Shown here piece after piece: positions 1 through 6,206 of a stretch of 10,369 nucleotides of DNA. This DNA comes from Methanomassiliicoccales archaeon (lineage in GTDB: Archaea; Thermoplasmatota; Thermoplasmata; Sysuiplasmatales; Sysuiplasmataceae). The translations under genes were made by a program, and so were the position numbers. The notes below the pieces were generated by a model. The model had not been told where the DNA came from. It worked only from the letters and a program-made list of their open reading frames with translations, and did no database searches. Numbering within the stretch: the first letter of the stretch is position 1; every line of letters begins with the position of its first letter. Location of the stretch: NCBI GenBank assembly GCA_027365715.1, contig DAHXLZ010000110.1:1-10369 (forward strand), read 5' to 3'.

Positions 1-927
1 TTCAGGCTGTGACGGGGAATCGCCCCTGCCCGTCATACTGATTGCAGTAATTTTCAGATTGCTGCCCATCTGACCGGTCCTGAGCGAAATATACAGAACC
101 GCCGCAACCATGGCCATTATCGGAGTGAGAGGCAGAATAATCAGATAGCCGCCAAGATCCATGAGGTGCCACAGCTGCATGCTCACTATCATCAGCGTAA
201 GGTTGACGAACGCAGGTATCGCCAGCATGGTCACGACCATTCTTTTTCTGAATATCTGCGCTCTCAGCGCGGCAAAATCGACGGTGGTATCGATTCTCAG
301 CGGCGACCTTGAGACAGCGTACGACAAGAGGAACAGCAATGCGGTGATGCCCACTCCCATGAAACCGGGCGCGAACACGCTGCCGACCGACTTTGTCGAA
401 TACTGGTCCGGCACGCCGCCGGCATTGAAATGGGTTGCAAAACGCGAGGGTATGTTCTGATAATCGACAATACCTGTTATGAAAATCGAGATCAGGATGA
501 GGATTCCGGGTACGGCATACATCCATGGAAATGGATCGGTTTCGCCAGTGGTGAAATCGGCAGTTACCGATTGTACGGCCTCATCGCTCCATCCCTCGCT
601 TTTCTTTGTCTTTTCAATCAAATAATGTTCTGGCAGGTAGATGGAAAATGTTATTGCAATCAGTATGACGGGCAATACGGAAAGCAATATCACGTATGAA
701 GAAGGCAGGGCAACAGCCACGATCGACAGAACAACTGTCGAAACCAGCACAAGAAATGTGTATGTTCTTTTCGCACTCTTTACCACCCCGGAGTTTCCAT
801 GCGCTGCTGGAATTCTAACACCAAAGGCGATTGACTTTTCGGTCATTACAGGCACAAAGGCGACCGTAATGCCGACGATTGCCGTGAATAGCGCTTCAAC
901 GATGTTAAAAGTCGTGAAAACAGCCAT
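1..927 (-). CDS. DUF1648-domain polytopic membrane protein, C-terminus cut by window edge
   Basis: I read 309 codons without a stop from the ATG at 927-925 to the left edge, so the C-terminus is missing. About seven hydrophobic segments are visible, roughly at residues 10-27, 56-75, 77-97, 137-155, 187-205, 231-250 and 261-282. The DUF1648 signature lies near residues 158-186: IPSRFATHFNAGGVPDQYS, matching the family's pattern of Pro, a His-Phe/Trp-Asn core, Gly and Pro-Asp. RTGQMGSNLK near residue 283 resembles the stretch that precedes a DUF5808 tail in related proteins, so such a tail may follow outside the window. The start lies two bases after the gntR stop (TGAACATG), implying translational coupling. 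YtrA-type regulators are commonly paired with membrane proteins of this sort; the substrate or role is unknown. The family call is fairly secure, the function is not. Confidence 0.85.
   Translation of the reverse strand, partial: MAVFTTFNIVEALFTAIVGITVAFVPVMTEKSIAFGVRIPAAHGNSGVVKSAKRTYTFLVLVSTVVLSIVAVALPSSYVILLSVLPVILIAITFSIYLPEHYLIEKTKKSEGWSDEAVQSVTADFTTGETDPFPWMYAVPGILILISIFITGIVDYQNIPSRFATHFNAGGVPDQYSTKSVGSVFAPGFMGVGITALLFLLSYAVSRSPLRIDTTVDFAALRAQIFRKRMVVTMLAIPAFVNLTLMIVSMQLWHLMDLGGYLIILPLTPIMAMVAAVLYISLRTGQMGSNLKITAISMTGRGDSPSQPE
27..46 (+). repeat. Left arm of a perfect 20-base inverted repeat
   Basis: The sequence TGCCCGTCATACTGATTGCA occurs here on the plus strand and again on the minus strand at 674-655. 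Similarity continues past the perfect core: one mismatch, TA, a two-base gap, then a shared GAAAAT (as read on the opposite strand). Both arms lie inside the DUF1648 coding region and are translated in different frames, so protein-level repetition does not explain the match. No recombinase gene is visible in the window. Confidence 0.8.
655..674 (-). repeat. Right arm of the 20-base inverted repeat
   Basis: This is the reverse complement of 27-46, identical over all 20 positions and about 610 bases away. In the gene's reading frame this arm codes part of a hydrophobic helix (LPVILIAI), while the other arm codes a polar segment (TAISMTG). The coincidence is therefore at the DNA level. Confidence 0.8.
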
Positions 928-929
928 GT

Positions 930-1322
930 TCAGAACACCCTGTCCTTTCCTGTGGAATACATGCTCAGTATGCCCTTTATTACGCGCATTATTTCCGATT
1001 CATCGAATCCCTTTGCGAGTGCCTCGTAAATTATGGCCTGTTCCTTCTTTTCAAACTCCTGAAGGCCACTGCCGGACCGGTTTCCTTTTGAGATTACATA
1101 TTTCCTGTTGCGCGACAGTGAGATGATGCCTTCATCTCTCAACAGCTGATACGACCTGTTAACGGTGTGGAAATTCACGTCCAGGATTCCCGCCATCACT
1201 CTCGATGGCGGAAGGGTGTCGCCGGGATGCAGGCTGCCGACGGATAACTGCTGAATTATCTGATCGTAAATCTGTCTGTACACGGGTTCCTTTGAGTTGG
1301 GATTGACAGTTATGGTTACCAT
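930..1322 (-). CDS. YtrA-subfamily GntR transcriptional regulator
   Basis: This 130-residue protein has an N-terminal winged helix-turn-helix of the GntR type at about residues 12-78. It opens with EPVYRQIYDQIIQQLSVGSL, followed by PGDTLPPSRVMAGILDVNFH, the recognition-helix segment TVNRSYQLLRDEGII and a wing ending KYVISKG. Only about 50 residues follow, too few for an effector-binding domain, which is the YtrA-subfamily architecture. The tail is charged and helical and probably dimerises the protein. The ATG at 1322-1320 sits about 28 bases from a TATA-like stretch, consistent with a leaderless mRNA. The DUF1648 membrane gene begins two bases after this stop, so the pair is an operon, and such regulators usually repress their own operon. 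A repeated 9-mer overlaps the promoter. The inducing signal cannot be told from sequence. Confidence 0.9.
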   Translation of the reverse strand: MVTITVNPNSKEPVYRQIYDQIIQQLSVGSLHPGDTLPPSRVMAGILDVNFHTVNRSYQLLRDEGIISLSRNRKYVISKGNRSGSGLQEFEKKEQAIIYEALAKGFDESEIMRVIKGILSMYSTGKDRVF

Positions 1323-1331
1323 ATGAGCGCT

Positions 1332-1362
1332 AAGTTCTATATGTTCTATAATATATGAACTT
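1332..1362 (-). promoter_or_regulatory. gntR promoter with overlapping repeated operator-like 9-mers
   Basis: On the plus strand three 9-mers abut without gaps: GTTCTATAT (1334-1342), GTTCTATAA (1343-1351) and TATATGAAC (1352-1360), the last inverted. The block is bounded by the palindromic arms AAGTTC and GAACTT. Read on the minus strand, ATATTATA-like sequence at about 1346-1353 centres 27-28 bases upstream of the gntR ATG, as expected for a TATA box driving a leaderless transcript. Overlap of repeat and TATA box suggests autorepression by the adjacent GntR protein; that is an inference. Confidence 0.6.
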
Positions 1363-1387
1363 ATTCACCGCTCCGGCTTGCGCATCT

Positions 1388-1416
1388 AACGCCATTGTGC
1401 TGACCGTAATGGCGTT
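1388..1416. repeat. Perfect 9-base-pair inverted repeat with 11-base spacer
   Basis: AACGCCATT at 1388-1396 is matched exactly by AATGGCGTT at 1408-1416. It lies between the end of the VWA gene (stop at 1486) and the gntR promoter. As RNA it would fold into a stable hairpin, but no U-tract follows on either strand, so it is not a classic terminator. It may be a transcript-end structure for the VWA operon or a dyad bound by a regulator. The rest of the 163-base gap holds a small GGCG/CGCC hairpin at 1471-1482 and nothing else I can name. Confidence 0.5.
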
Positions 1417-1485
1417 GATGGCGCACTAAGCATTCGTAATGACGACGGGCCCGGCACAAACAGTCTCAGTGGCGCACACGCCGCA

Positions 1486-2355
1486 TCATCTGTCCTTTGG
1501 CCCGCCACGCTGTGAAAGCCTGAAATGGAATGTCTTGATCAGGTTGTACAGGACACCGGGCATTTCTTCGTAATTGCTAATCTCGTACATCTTTCCTTTT
1601 CCCTGCTGCGCCATTCCGCTGCATATGTCTTCCCTGGCATCCAGTCCAGTTGTCATCAATACGTGCAACTTGGGGAACAGGGATGCGACACGCCTCGGAT
1701 CATGCCCCATCGTGTAGTTGCCGTCGGTGATGATTATTCCTATTCTGTTTGCTGTCCTGGCCCTCTCCAGTTCTGTGATGCCGGCCTTCAGCCCTTCCTC
1801 AATATTCGTATACCCCATCGCATTCAGGTCGAGTAAATCGCCAATCAGCTTTTCGATATCCACGTCTCTGTCCATTTTTTTAATGATGTTCGCTCTGTTC
1901 TCAAAGAGTATTACAGAATACTCTATTCCTTTGAGTCTCTGCGCCAGAACGGCAATGGAACTGGTTGCCATTGCCAGCTTCTCACCGGTCATTGAGAGGC
2001 TTGCGTCTATTATCAGTACGCAGGCGAGGCGTTTCAGCTCCTTTTTTTCCATTACAATGTGGCCGGAATCTGTTGTGGAAGGGGAGGAGATGTTGTCCAG
2101 CGTGCTGGAGATGTCGATTTCGCCCTCAACGCCCGGAGTATAATCAATGAACTTCCTTACCATCGGCATTCTGGTAGGTCCGAGCTCTTCAAGTGTCCTG
2201 TCGATTATGGCCCTGATTGCTATTCTCTTTGCAGCCCTGACCAGTGATGGATCCTTTGCCCTGAGCCTGATCTTCTGGTAATTCTTGGCAATGGACCAGA
2301 CTACTTCGTCACCTGACCCGGACGGTATGTCCACAATTCCGCGCAGTCTTTCCAT
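1486..2355 (-). CDS. von Willebrand factor A domain protein with intact MIDAS, partner of the upstream AAA+ ATPase
   Basis: The 289-residue product has an N-terminal basic/helical part (1-105) and a VWA domain from about residue 108 to 277. All metal-ion-dependent adhesion site elements are visible: DASLS at 117-121, Thr183 in GYTN and Asp211 in IITDGN. This matches VWA partners of MoxR/CbbQ-type ATPases (CbbO, NorD, ChlD), where the MIDAS recruits a target to the AAA+ ring. There is no signal peptide or membrane helix, so it is probably cytosolic. The ATG at 2355 has GGAG only three bases upstream. It starts 29 bases after the ATPase stop, and its frame is open upstream across that stop into the ATPase's terminal A9 run, so an N-terminally fused form made by frameshifting is possible. 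It could instead be called a ChlD-like C-terminal half; no chelatase pathway gene is nearby. Confidence 0.88.
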   Translation of the reverse strand: MERLRGIVDIPSGSGDEVVWSIAKNYQKIRLRAKDPSLVRAAKRIAIRAIIDRTLEELGPTRMPMVRKFIDYTPGVEGEIDISSTLDNISSPSTTDSGHIVMEKKELKRLACVLIIDASLSMTGEKLAMATSSIAVLAQRLKGIEYSVILFENRANIIKKMDRDVDIEKLIGDLLDLNAMGYTNIEEGLKAGITELERARTANRIGIIITDGNYTMGHDPRRVASLFPKLHVLMTTGLDAREDICSGMAQQGKGKMYEISNYEEMPGVLYNLIKTFHFRLSQRGGPKDR

Positions 2356-2370
2356 TATCTCCAGGGCACT

Positions 2371-2420
2371 CTCGGGCTCAGAATCTAGCTCCCGATCGTT
2401 TTTTTTTCCCCGTCGGCTCC
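2371..2420 (-). other. Candidate -1 frameshift signal joining ATPase and VWA frames
   Basis: Reading the minus strand, GGAG (2420-2417) is followed after exactly 10 bases by the in-frame heptamer A AAA AAA (2406-2400) within an A9 run (2407-2399). Four bases later a short hairpin can form: TCGGG 2395-2391 with CCCGA 2376-2372. The zero frame ends at TAG (2387-2385). A -1 shift continues as AAC GAT CGG GAG and reads 15 residues into the VWA ATG. This is the element order of the bacterial dnaX signal, though the hairpin is weak. An indel error in a 9-base homopolymer would look the same. Confidence 0.45.
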
Positions 2421-3389
2421 ATCGGCAGCCGCGTCGGGGCTGCTTTCGCTGACCTGCTCAGGTTTCGAGACGGGGAATCTGCTCACTGCCTTCTCAATAA
2501 TTTCATCAATCACTTCATAGATATTCTTCTTGGAGTCCTCGCGAAGTTCCATCCTTGTCGGCAGAGAGAGATAGGCTGCGTTTCTGAAATCCTCAATGTC
2601 TCTGCCCATAAACGCCATTATGGACGCCATGCTGGTGGCAGCCCTTATCGACGCTCCCCTCCTGACAAACGGATGGACCCTCGTTTCCCTTATTATTGCC
2701 GTTATTGTTTGTGTAGCCTGCTCATCATGGAGGCCGGTGCGGATTTCCACGATGCTCCTCTCTTCCTCCTCATCCTGGTAAGTCAGCGGAAGCAGCTCAA
2801 ACCTGTCGGAAAGGGCTTCTGAGAGCGAACTCGTAGCTATGAACTCCCTTGGATTCTGTGTGGCGATGATGAGAAATCCCTCCTTGGCATACACGGTGCC
2901 GATTCTGGGTATCTCTATCTTGCCTTCATCCATTGCAGGGAGAAGCACATTCTGCACACCTTCGTTCAGCCTGTTGAGCTCATTGATGAATAGTATGCCT
3001 CCCCCGCTCATCGATTGTGTAAGCGGCCCGCTGATGAACGATTCCTCGCTGTAACCCTTCTGCATCACAATTGGCGGGTCAAACCAGCCTGTGAGCTTCT
3101 GCTCCGTGTAACGCTCATCCCCGTCTACACGGAATATTGGCCTTCCCAGATAGTCTGCGATTGCAGTTGCAAGGACTGTTTTGCCGACGCCGACAGGTCC
3201 CTCGATGAGAATGTGCTTCTCTGCATTCGCACAGATGAGTGCCCGTCGCAACTCCGATTCTCTCCCCACTATGGAGTGCTTTTCCTTTATTCGCCCGACT
3301 GCCCTGTCCAGAGATTCCCGGTTGAAGGTAAATTCGCGCAATTTATCTCCTCTGAAGGATTTTGCATGACTCAATGCTGTTTTCTGCAA
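2385..3389 (-). CDS. AAA+ ATPase of the MoxR/CbbQ/NorQ group
   Basis: The 334-residue product has a complete AAA+ core: Walker A GPVGVGKT at 64-71, Walker B region GILFINELNR at 131-140, sensor 1 in IIATQNP (Asn179), DRF at 195-197 and a sensor-2-like arginine in GASIRAATSM near 249. The usual Walker B Asp-Glu is Asn-Glu here (N136, E137); the catalytic Glu is kept. The C-terminus (about 308-330) is acidic, Pro/Ser-rich and ends in a Lys-coding A9 run. Such ATPases form rings that act with a VWA protein to insert metals or activate an enzyme; the VWA gene follows directly. Start choice is uncertain. TTG at 3389 lies about 25 bases below a TATA-like box. A second in-frame TTG at 3341 has a good GAGGAG five bases upstream and would give 318 residues. 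The target enzyme is not identifiable here. Confidence 0.9.
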   Translation of the reverse strand: MQKTALSHAKSFRGDKLREFTFNRESLDRAVGRIKEKHSIVGRESELRRALICANAEKHILIEGPVGVGKTVLATAIADYLGRPIFRVDGDERYTEQKLTGWFDPPIVMQKGYSEESFISGPLTQSMSGGGILFINELNRLNEGVQNVLLPAMDEGKIEIPRIGTVYAKEGFLIIATQNPREFIATSSLSEALSDRFELLPLTYQDEEEERSIVEIRTGLHDEQATQTITAIIRETRVHPFVRRGASIRAATSMASIMAFMGRDIEDFRNAAYLSLPTRMELREDSKKNIYEVIDEIIEKAVSRFPVSKPEQVSESSPDAAADGADGEKKTIGS

Positions 3390-3409
3390 TTCACTCTATG
3401 CCATATTGT

Positions 3410-3417
3410 TAATTAAA
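3410..3417 (-). promoter_or_regulatory. TATA-like box for the ATPase/VWA pair
   Basis: Read on the minus strand, the TTTAATTA element centres about 25 bases upstream of the TTG at 3389. It would place transcription initiation at or near that codon, between this pair and the membrane-protein operon upstream. It suggests the second AAA+/VWA pair has its own promoter; read-through from the larger operon is also possible because no strong terminator lies in the 86-base gap. Confidence 0.4.
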
Positions 3418-3475
3418 GTGTCGCTAAAGTGAGGGTGCCGACAAGGTTTTCGCCGGCATGCCTGCGATCCGGTCA

Positions 3476-3997
3476 TCATTCTTCGTGAACTGTCAGATGG
3501 CCTGCTATTGCGACCACAAGAAGGCCCAGACCGATAACCGGTATCAGAATCAGGATGCTTGTTATTCCCACACCCAGCTGACTGGAGAAGAGATCTGCCA
3601 GAAATACTGCGGCCGCGGCAAGAAGGCAGAGAAATGCGAGTCTGAATGCAACTGTTTTCGCGACAGCGTGTTCACCCGAATCCGTTACCGTCACGCGCTC
3701 CTGCACCACGTTCTCCATGGACAGAAAATTGTATGTTAAGAATGCCGGCACAATAAGAAGGACATCCAGCGTTTCTGTAAGGAGCGTCCCCTTTGCCGAT
3801 GAGATGAAAATCAGAAACGTCACCGCATACAACGGCGAAACTCCCCTGTCCCACTTCATGGCAAGCAGAACGGGGAGCCCGAGGAGGGCGGCAGCAAAGA
3901 ATAAGGAAATGTGTGCAGCCGCCAGGCTCATTACCGCTTCAGATGCGCCGACCATCAGCATTGTCAGGTATCTCATCCTCGCCGGCGGTACGGCCAT
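3476..3997 (-). CDS. Polytopic membrane protein, last gene of the MoxR/DUF58 operon
   Basis: I choose the ATG at 3997-3995, which overlaps the DUF58 stop by one base (TGATG), giving 173 residues. The frame is open further upstream, but that part lies inside DUF58 and reads like a shadow frame. Five or six hydrophobic segments are visible, about residues 11-29, 30-47, 56-68, 76-94, 115-137 and 143-165. A charged loop near 98-112 (VQERVTVTDSGEH) lies between the fourth and fifth, and the tail is short and polar (HLTVHEE). I recognise no family. The stop-start overlap and position imply it is made with DUF58 and works with the membrane part of this system. It may fill a place taken in other MoxR operons by larger membrane proteins, but nothing in the sequence proves this. 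Confidence 0.75.
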   Translation of the reverse strand: MAVPPARMRYLTMLMVGASEAVMSLAAAHISLFFAAALLGLPVLLAMKWDRGVSPLYAVTFLIFISSAKGTLLTETLDVLLIVPAFLTYNFLSMENVVQERVTVTDSGEHAVAKTVAFRLAFLCLLAAAAVFLADLFSSQLGVGITSILILIPVIGLGLLVVAIAGHLTVHEE

Positions 3998-5199
3998 CAG
4001 TGCATCCTCCTGACTGCTGCGTTTGCAGCTGATTCCACCGTGCTCTGAAAGTCTGCATTCTGGTCCCATATGAGTGTTCGGCACACTCTGGAAAGTCTTA
4101 TTGCGTTGTTCTGCTGACGCAGCCTGAGGAGTTCACCTGCTATTTCAACCCCAGTACTGGCAGATGCCTTACCGAATATCAGCGGCACTATCGTCCAGAC
4201 ATCCCTGTAATTCAACGCGAGTGAAGCGATTGAATCCAGCGTTTCTTCATTGGCCAGCGGGGAGACGACAACGAACTGCGCATATGAGTGGCCGTATGCC
4301 GCAGCTGCCCTGTCGATTTGCACAGGCGATGGCCGGCTGGAGACTCCTAGCGATGTCAGGAGCTGCAGAATTCGCTGGAATTGCCTGAATCCGTAGTCAG
4401 GCTTTATCCTGTGCACCTTTTCTCCGACAACGATGATGCCGACCGCGTTTCTTTCCCGGACGGCGGAATATGCAATTGAAGATGCGGCAAAGGATGCCCG
4501 GCTGGTGAATTTGCCTGTAATTTCCTCATCCCTGTCTATCATCTTCCCGTCCAGAATTATCAACAGCGTGCCGCTCCGTTCGCTGATGAACTCATTCACC
4601 CAGAGATCGTCGAAACGCGCAGATGCCTTCCAGTTGACATGCCTGACTGCCTGTCCCTCGATGTACCTGACAACAGAATGAAATTCGAATCCGCTTCCAG
4701 CATATCTGGAAACTATGTTTCCCGGAAGCATTCTGTAGCTGAGCGGTCTGAACAGTCTTGTCCTTATCTTTCCCACACTCTGCAGAACCGTAAGCTCTCT
4801 TTCCACGCCGAATTCAACCGTTCTGACACTTATTCTGAACATGTCGGATACAAGGACCCGCGGGGGTGGAATGCGGAAGATGCCGCCTTCTGTGAGCCGA
4901 ATAGTGATGTTTATGCTCCTTTTCCCCCTCAACCAGAATGAATGGCGTATTGCCGATACGTGGAATGCGTCGGGAAAATCCTGCACCAGTGTCGCGAACA
5001 GCAGTCTGCCGCTGTTTTTGAATGTGTATCGGATATTAACCTCATCCCCGATTAAGTGCTCGGTATTATCGCATTGCTGCTCTGCGCTTAAACGTGTTTC
5101 GGCATTTTCGATATCTCCTTCAATTATCATGAGCAGAATGACTGGCACAAACATGGCTGCCGGAACGGGATTATGCGTCAACACCGCGGAAAGCAGCAA
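3997..5199 (-). CDS. DUF58 protein (VWA-like partner of MoxR)
   Basis: The 400-residue reading has the DUF58 hallmark at about residues 170-203: GFEFHSVVRYIEGQ followed by RHVNWKASARFDDLWVNEF, matching the family core with its Arg-x-x-Asn/Asp-Trp-Lys. After it, TLLIILDGK (211-219) begins a Rossmann-like VWA fold whose MIDAS is degenerate, as is usual in DUF58. Residues about 12-27 form a membrane helix. Start is unsettled. TTG at 5199 cuts into a first hydrophobic segment that continues upstream in frame (GFPLAVLLSSGLLLSAVL) to the MoxR stop. No ATG, GTG or other TTG exists there, but a CTG at 5244 has AAGGTGG about six bases ahead. DUF58 proteins typically start with two membrane helices, so the CTG start (415 residues) may be correct. 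By family knowledge it acts with the MoxR ATPase at the membrane. Confidence 0.9.
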   Translation of the reverse strand: MLLSAVLTHNPVPAAMFVPVILLMIIEGDIENAETRLSAEQQCDNTEHLIGDEVNIRYTFKNSGRLLFATLVQDFPDAFHVSAIRHSFWLRGKRSINITIRLTEGGIFRIPPPRVLVSDMFRISVRTVEFGVERELTVLQSVGKIRTRLFRPLSYRMLPGNIVSRYAGSGFEFHSVVRYIEGQAVRHVNWKASARFDDLWVNEFISERSGTLLIILDGKMIDRDEEITGKFTSRASFAASSIAYSAVRERNAVGIIVVGEKVHRIKPDYGFRQFQRILQLLTSLGVSSRPSPVQIDRAAAAYGHSYAQFVVVSPLANEETLDSIASLALNYRDVWTIVPLIFGKASASTGVEIAGELLRLRQQNNAIRLSRVCRTLIWDQNADFQSTVESAANAAVRRMH

Positions 5200-5244
5200 G
5201 CCTGAGGAAAGCAGGACGGCAAGCGGAAACCCCGGACCGCTCAG

Positions 5245-6180
5245 TCAGTCCACCTTCGGAACGTTCACGTGTTCGAGCAGTTCTGAAACAATCTTCTCCG
5301 GTTTCACACCCCTGAGCCATGGATCGGGCTTGAGTATGAGCCTGTGCGCCAGCGCACTTACTGCAAATTCCTTTACGTCGTCGGGCGTGATAAAGTCCCT
5401 GCCTTTAATGCACGCCCCTGCCATGCTCAATCTCATGAGTGACAATGACCCCCTGGGAGAAGCACCAATCTCTACGGAAGGGTGGACCCTCGTTGCAGCG
5501 GCTATGTCAACAATGTAGTTCTCCATCTCCTCTGAAACATGAACTTCCTCTGTCTCCTTCTGAATGGCGAGAAGCGTCTTCCTGTCGATGATTGCAGAAA
5601 CATCAAACTCCTCCCTTCCCCTCTTTCTCCTGTTGTGCAGTACAGCCGCTTCATCGCCCCTTCCGGGATATCCCACCGATATCTTCATCATGAACCTGTC
5701 CAGTTGAGCTTCAGGCAGCGGATATGTACCTTCATATTCTATGGGATTCTGGGTGGCCATGACAATGAACGGCTTCTCAAGCTGATATGTTTCACCTTCT
5801 ATCGTGGCCTGTCTTTCCTGCATCGCTTCCAGGAGTGCAGACTGCGTTTTCGGCGGTGCCCTGTTTATTTCATCGGCCAGAAGGAGGTTTGTAAACACCG
5901 GCCCCTTTCTGAGCTCGAATTCGTTCTTCTTCCTGTTCAGTATGCTCGCACCTGTAACATCGGAGGGAAGAAGATCCGGTGTGAATTGAATCCTGCGGAA
6001 TCCGCACCCAAGCACCGTGGAAAAACTCCTGGCAATCAGTGTCTTGGCCAGTCCGGGAAAATCCTCGATCAGGATATGCCCGTCTGCAAAAATGGCCGAA
6101 AGCATCTTCACCATCGTGCCGCTCTTGCCTACAACGATACTGTTCATTTCCGACATTATACGACTCGCATTTTCCATCAC
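5245..6180 (-). CDS. MoxR-family AAA+ ATPase
   Basis: The 311-residue product is a standard-length MoxR protein. It shows the subfamily-typical Walker A EDFPGLAKT (39-47), Walker B LLLADEINR (99-107), a segment ending EAMQERQATIEG after it, sensor 1 in MATQNPIEYEGTYPLPEAQL (141-160, Asn145), DRF at 161-163, and the sensor-2 region GASPRGSLSL (Arg243). The C-terminal lid includes ITPDDVKEFAVSALAHRL. MoxR ATPases form rings that remodel or activate proteins together with DUF58 or VWA partners, and the DUF58 gene follows immediately. GTG at 6180 or the adjacent ATG at 6177 are equally possible starts. The gene begins 26 bases after its neighbour's stop. Its TGA stop lies in the same frame as DUF58, 15 codons ahead of the first standard start codon. 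The catalytic residues are all intact. Confidence 0.95.
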   Translation of the reverse strand: MMENASRIMSEMNSIVVGKSGTMVKMLSAIFADGHILIEDFPGLAKTLIARSFSTVLGCGFRRIQFTPDLLPSDVTGASILNRKKNEFELRKGPVFTNLLLADEINRAPPKTQSALLEAMQERQATIEGETYQLEKPFIVMATQNPIEYEGTYPLPEAQLDRFMMKISVGYPGRGDEAAVLHNRRKRGREEFDVSAIIDRKTLLAIQKETEEVHVSEEMENYIVDIAAATRVHPSVEIGASPRGSLSLMRLSMAGACIKGRDFITPDDVKEFAVSALAHRLILKPDPWLRGVKPEKIVSELLEHVNVPKVD

Positions 6181-6206
6181 TATTGCCGCATTCAGTTAAA
6201 TCACCT

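Noticed and set aside
2..526. Minus-strand open frame of 174 codons near the left edge
   Set aside because: It lies in another frame of the DUF1648 gene, whose own frame is continuous for 309 codons with membrane helices and the domain signature; this one is His/Arg/Cys-rich.
641..1126. Plus-strand open frame of 161 codons opposite gntR and DUF1648
   Set aside because: Both minus-strand genes have clear family motifs and coupled spacing; no start signal or protein character supports the plus frame.
3436..3458. TGCCG/CGGCA hairpin after the five-gene operon
   Set aside because: Only five base pairs with a 13-base loop and no following U-run; too weak to call a terminator.
3998..4084. N-terminal extension of the 173-residue membrane protein
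   Set aside because: It would overlap the DUF58 C-terminus by 29 codons with a polar, Cys/His-containing sequence; the TGATG overlap gives a natural coupled start.
4841..5518. Plus-strand open frame of about 225 codons opposite DUF58 and the MoxR end
   Set aside because: Ser/Thr-rich composition and overlap with the well-supported DUF58 core mark it as an antisense shadow.
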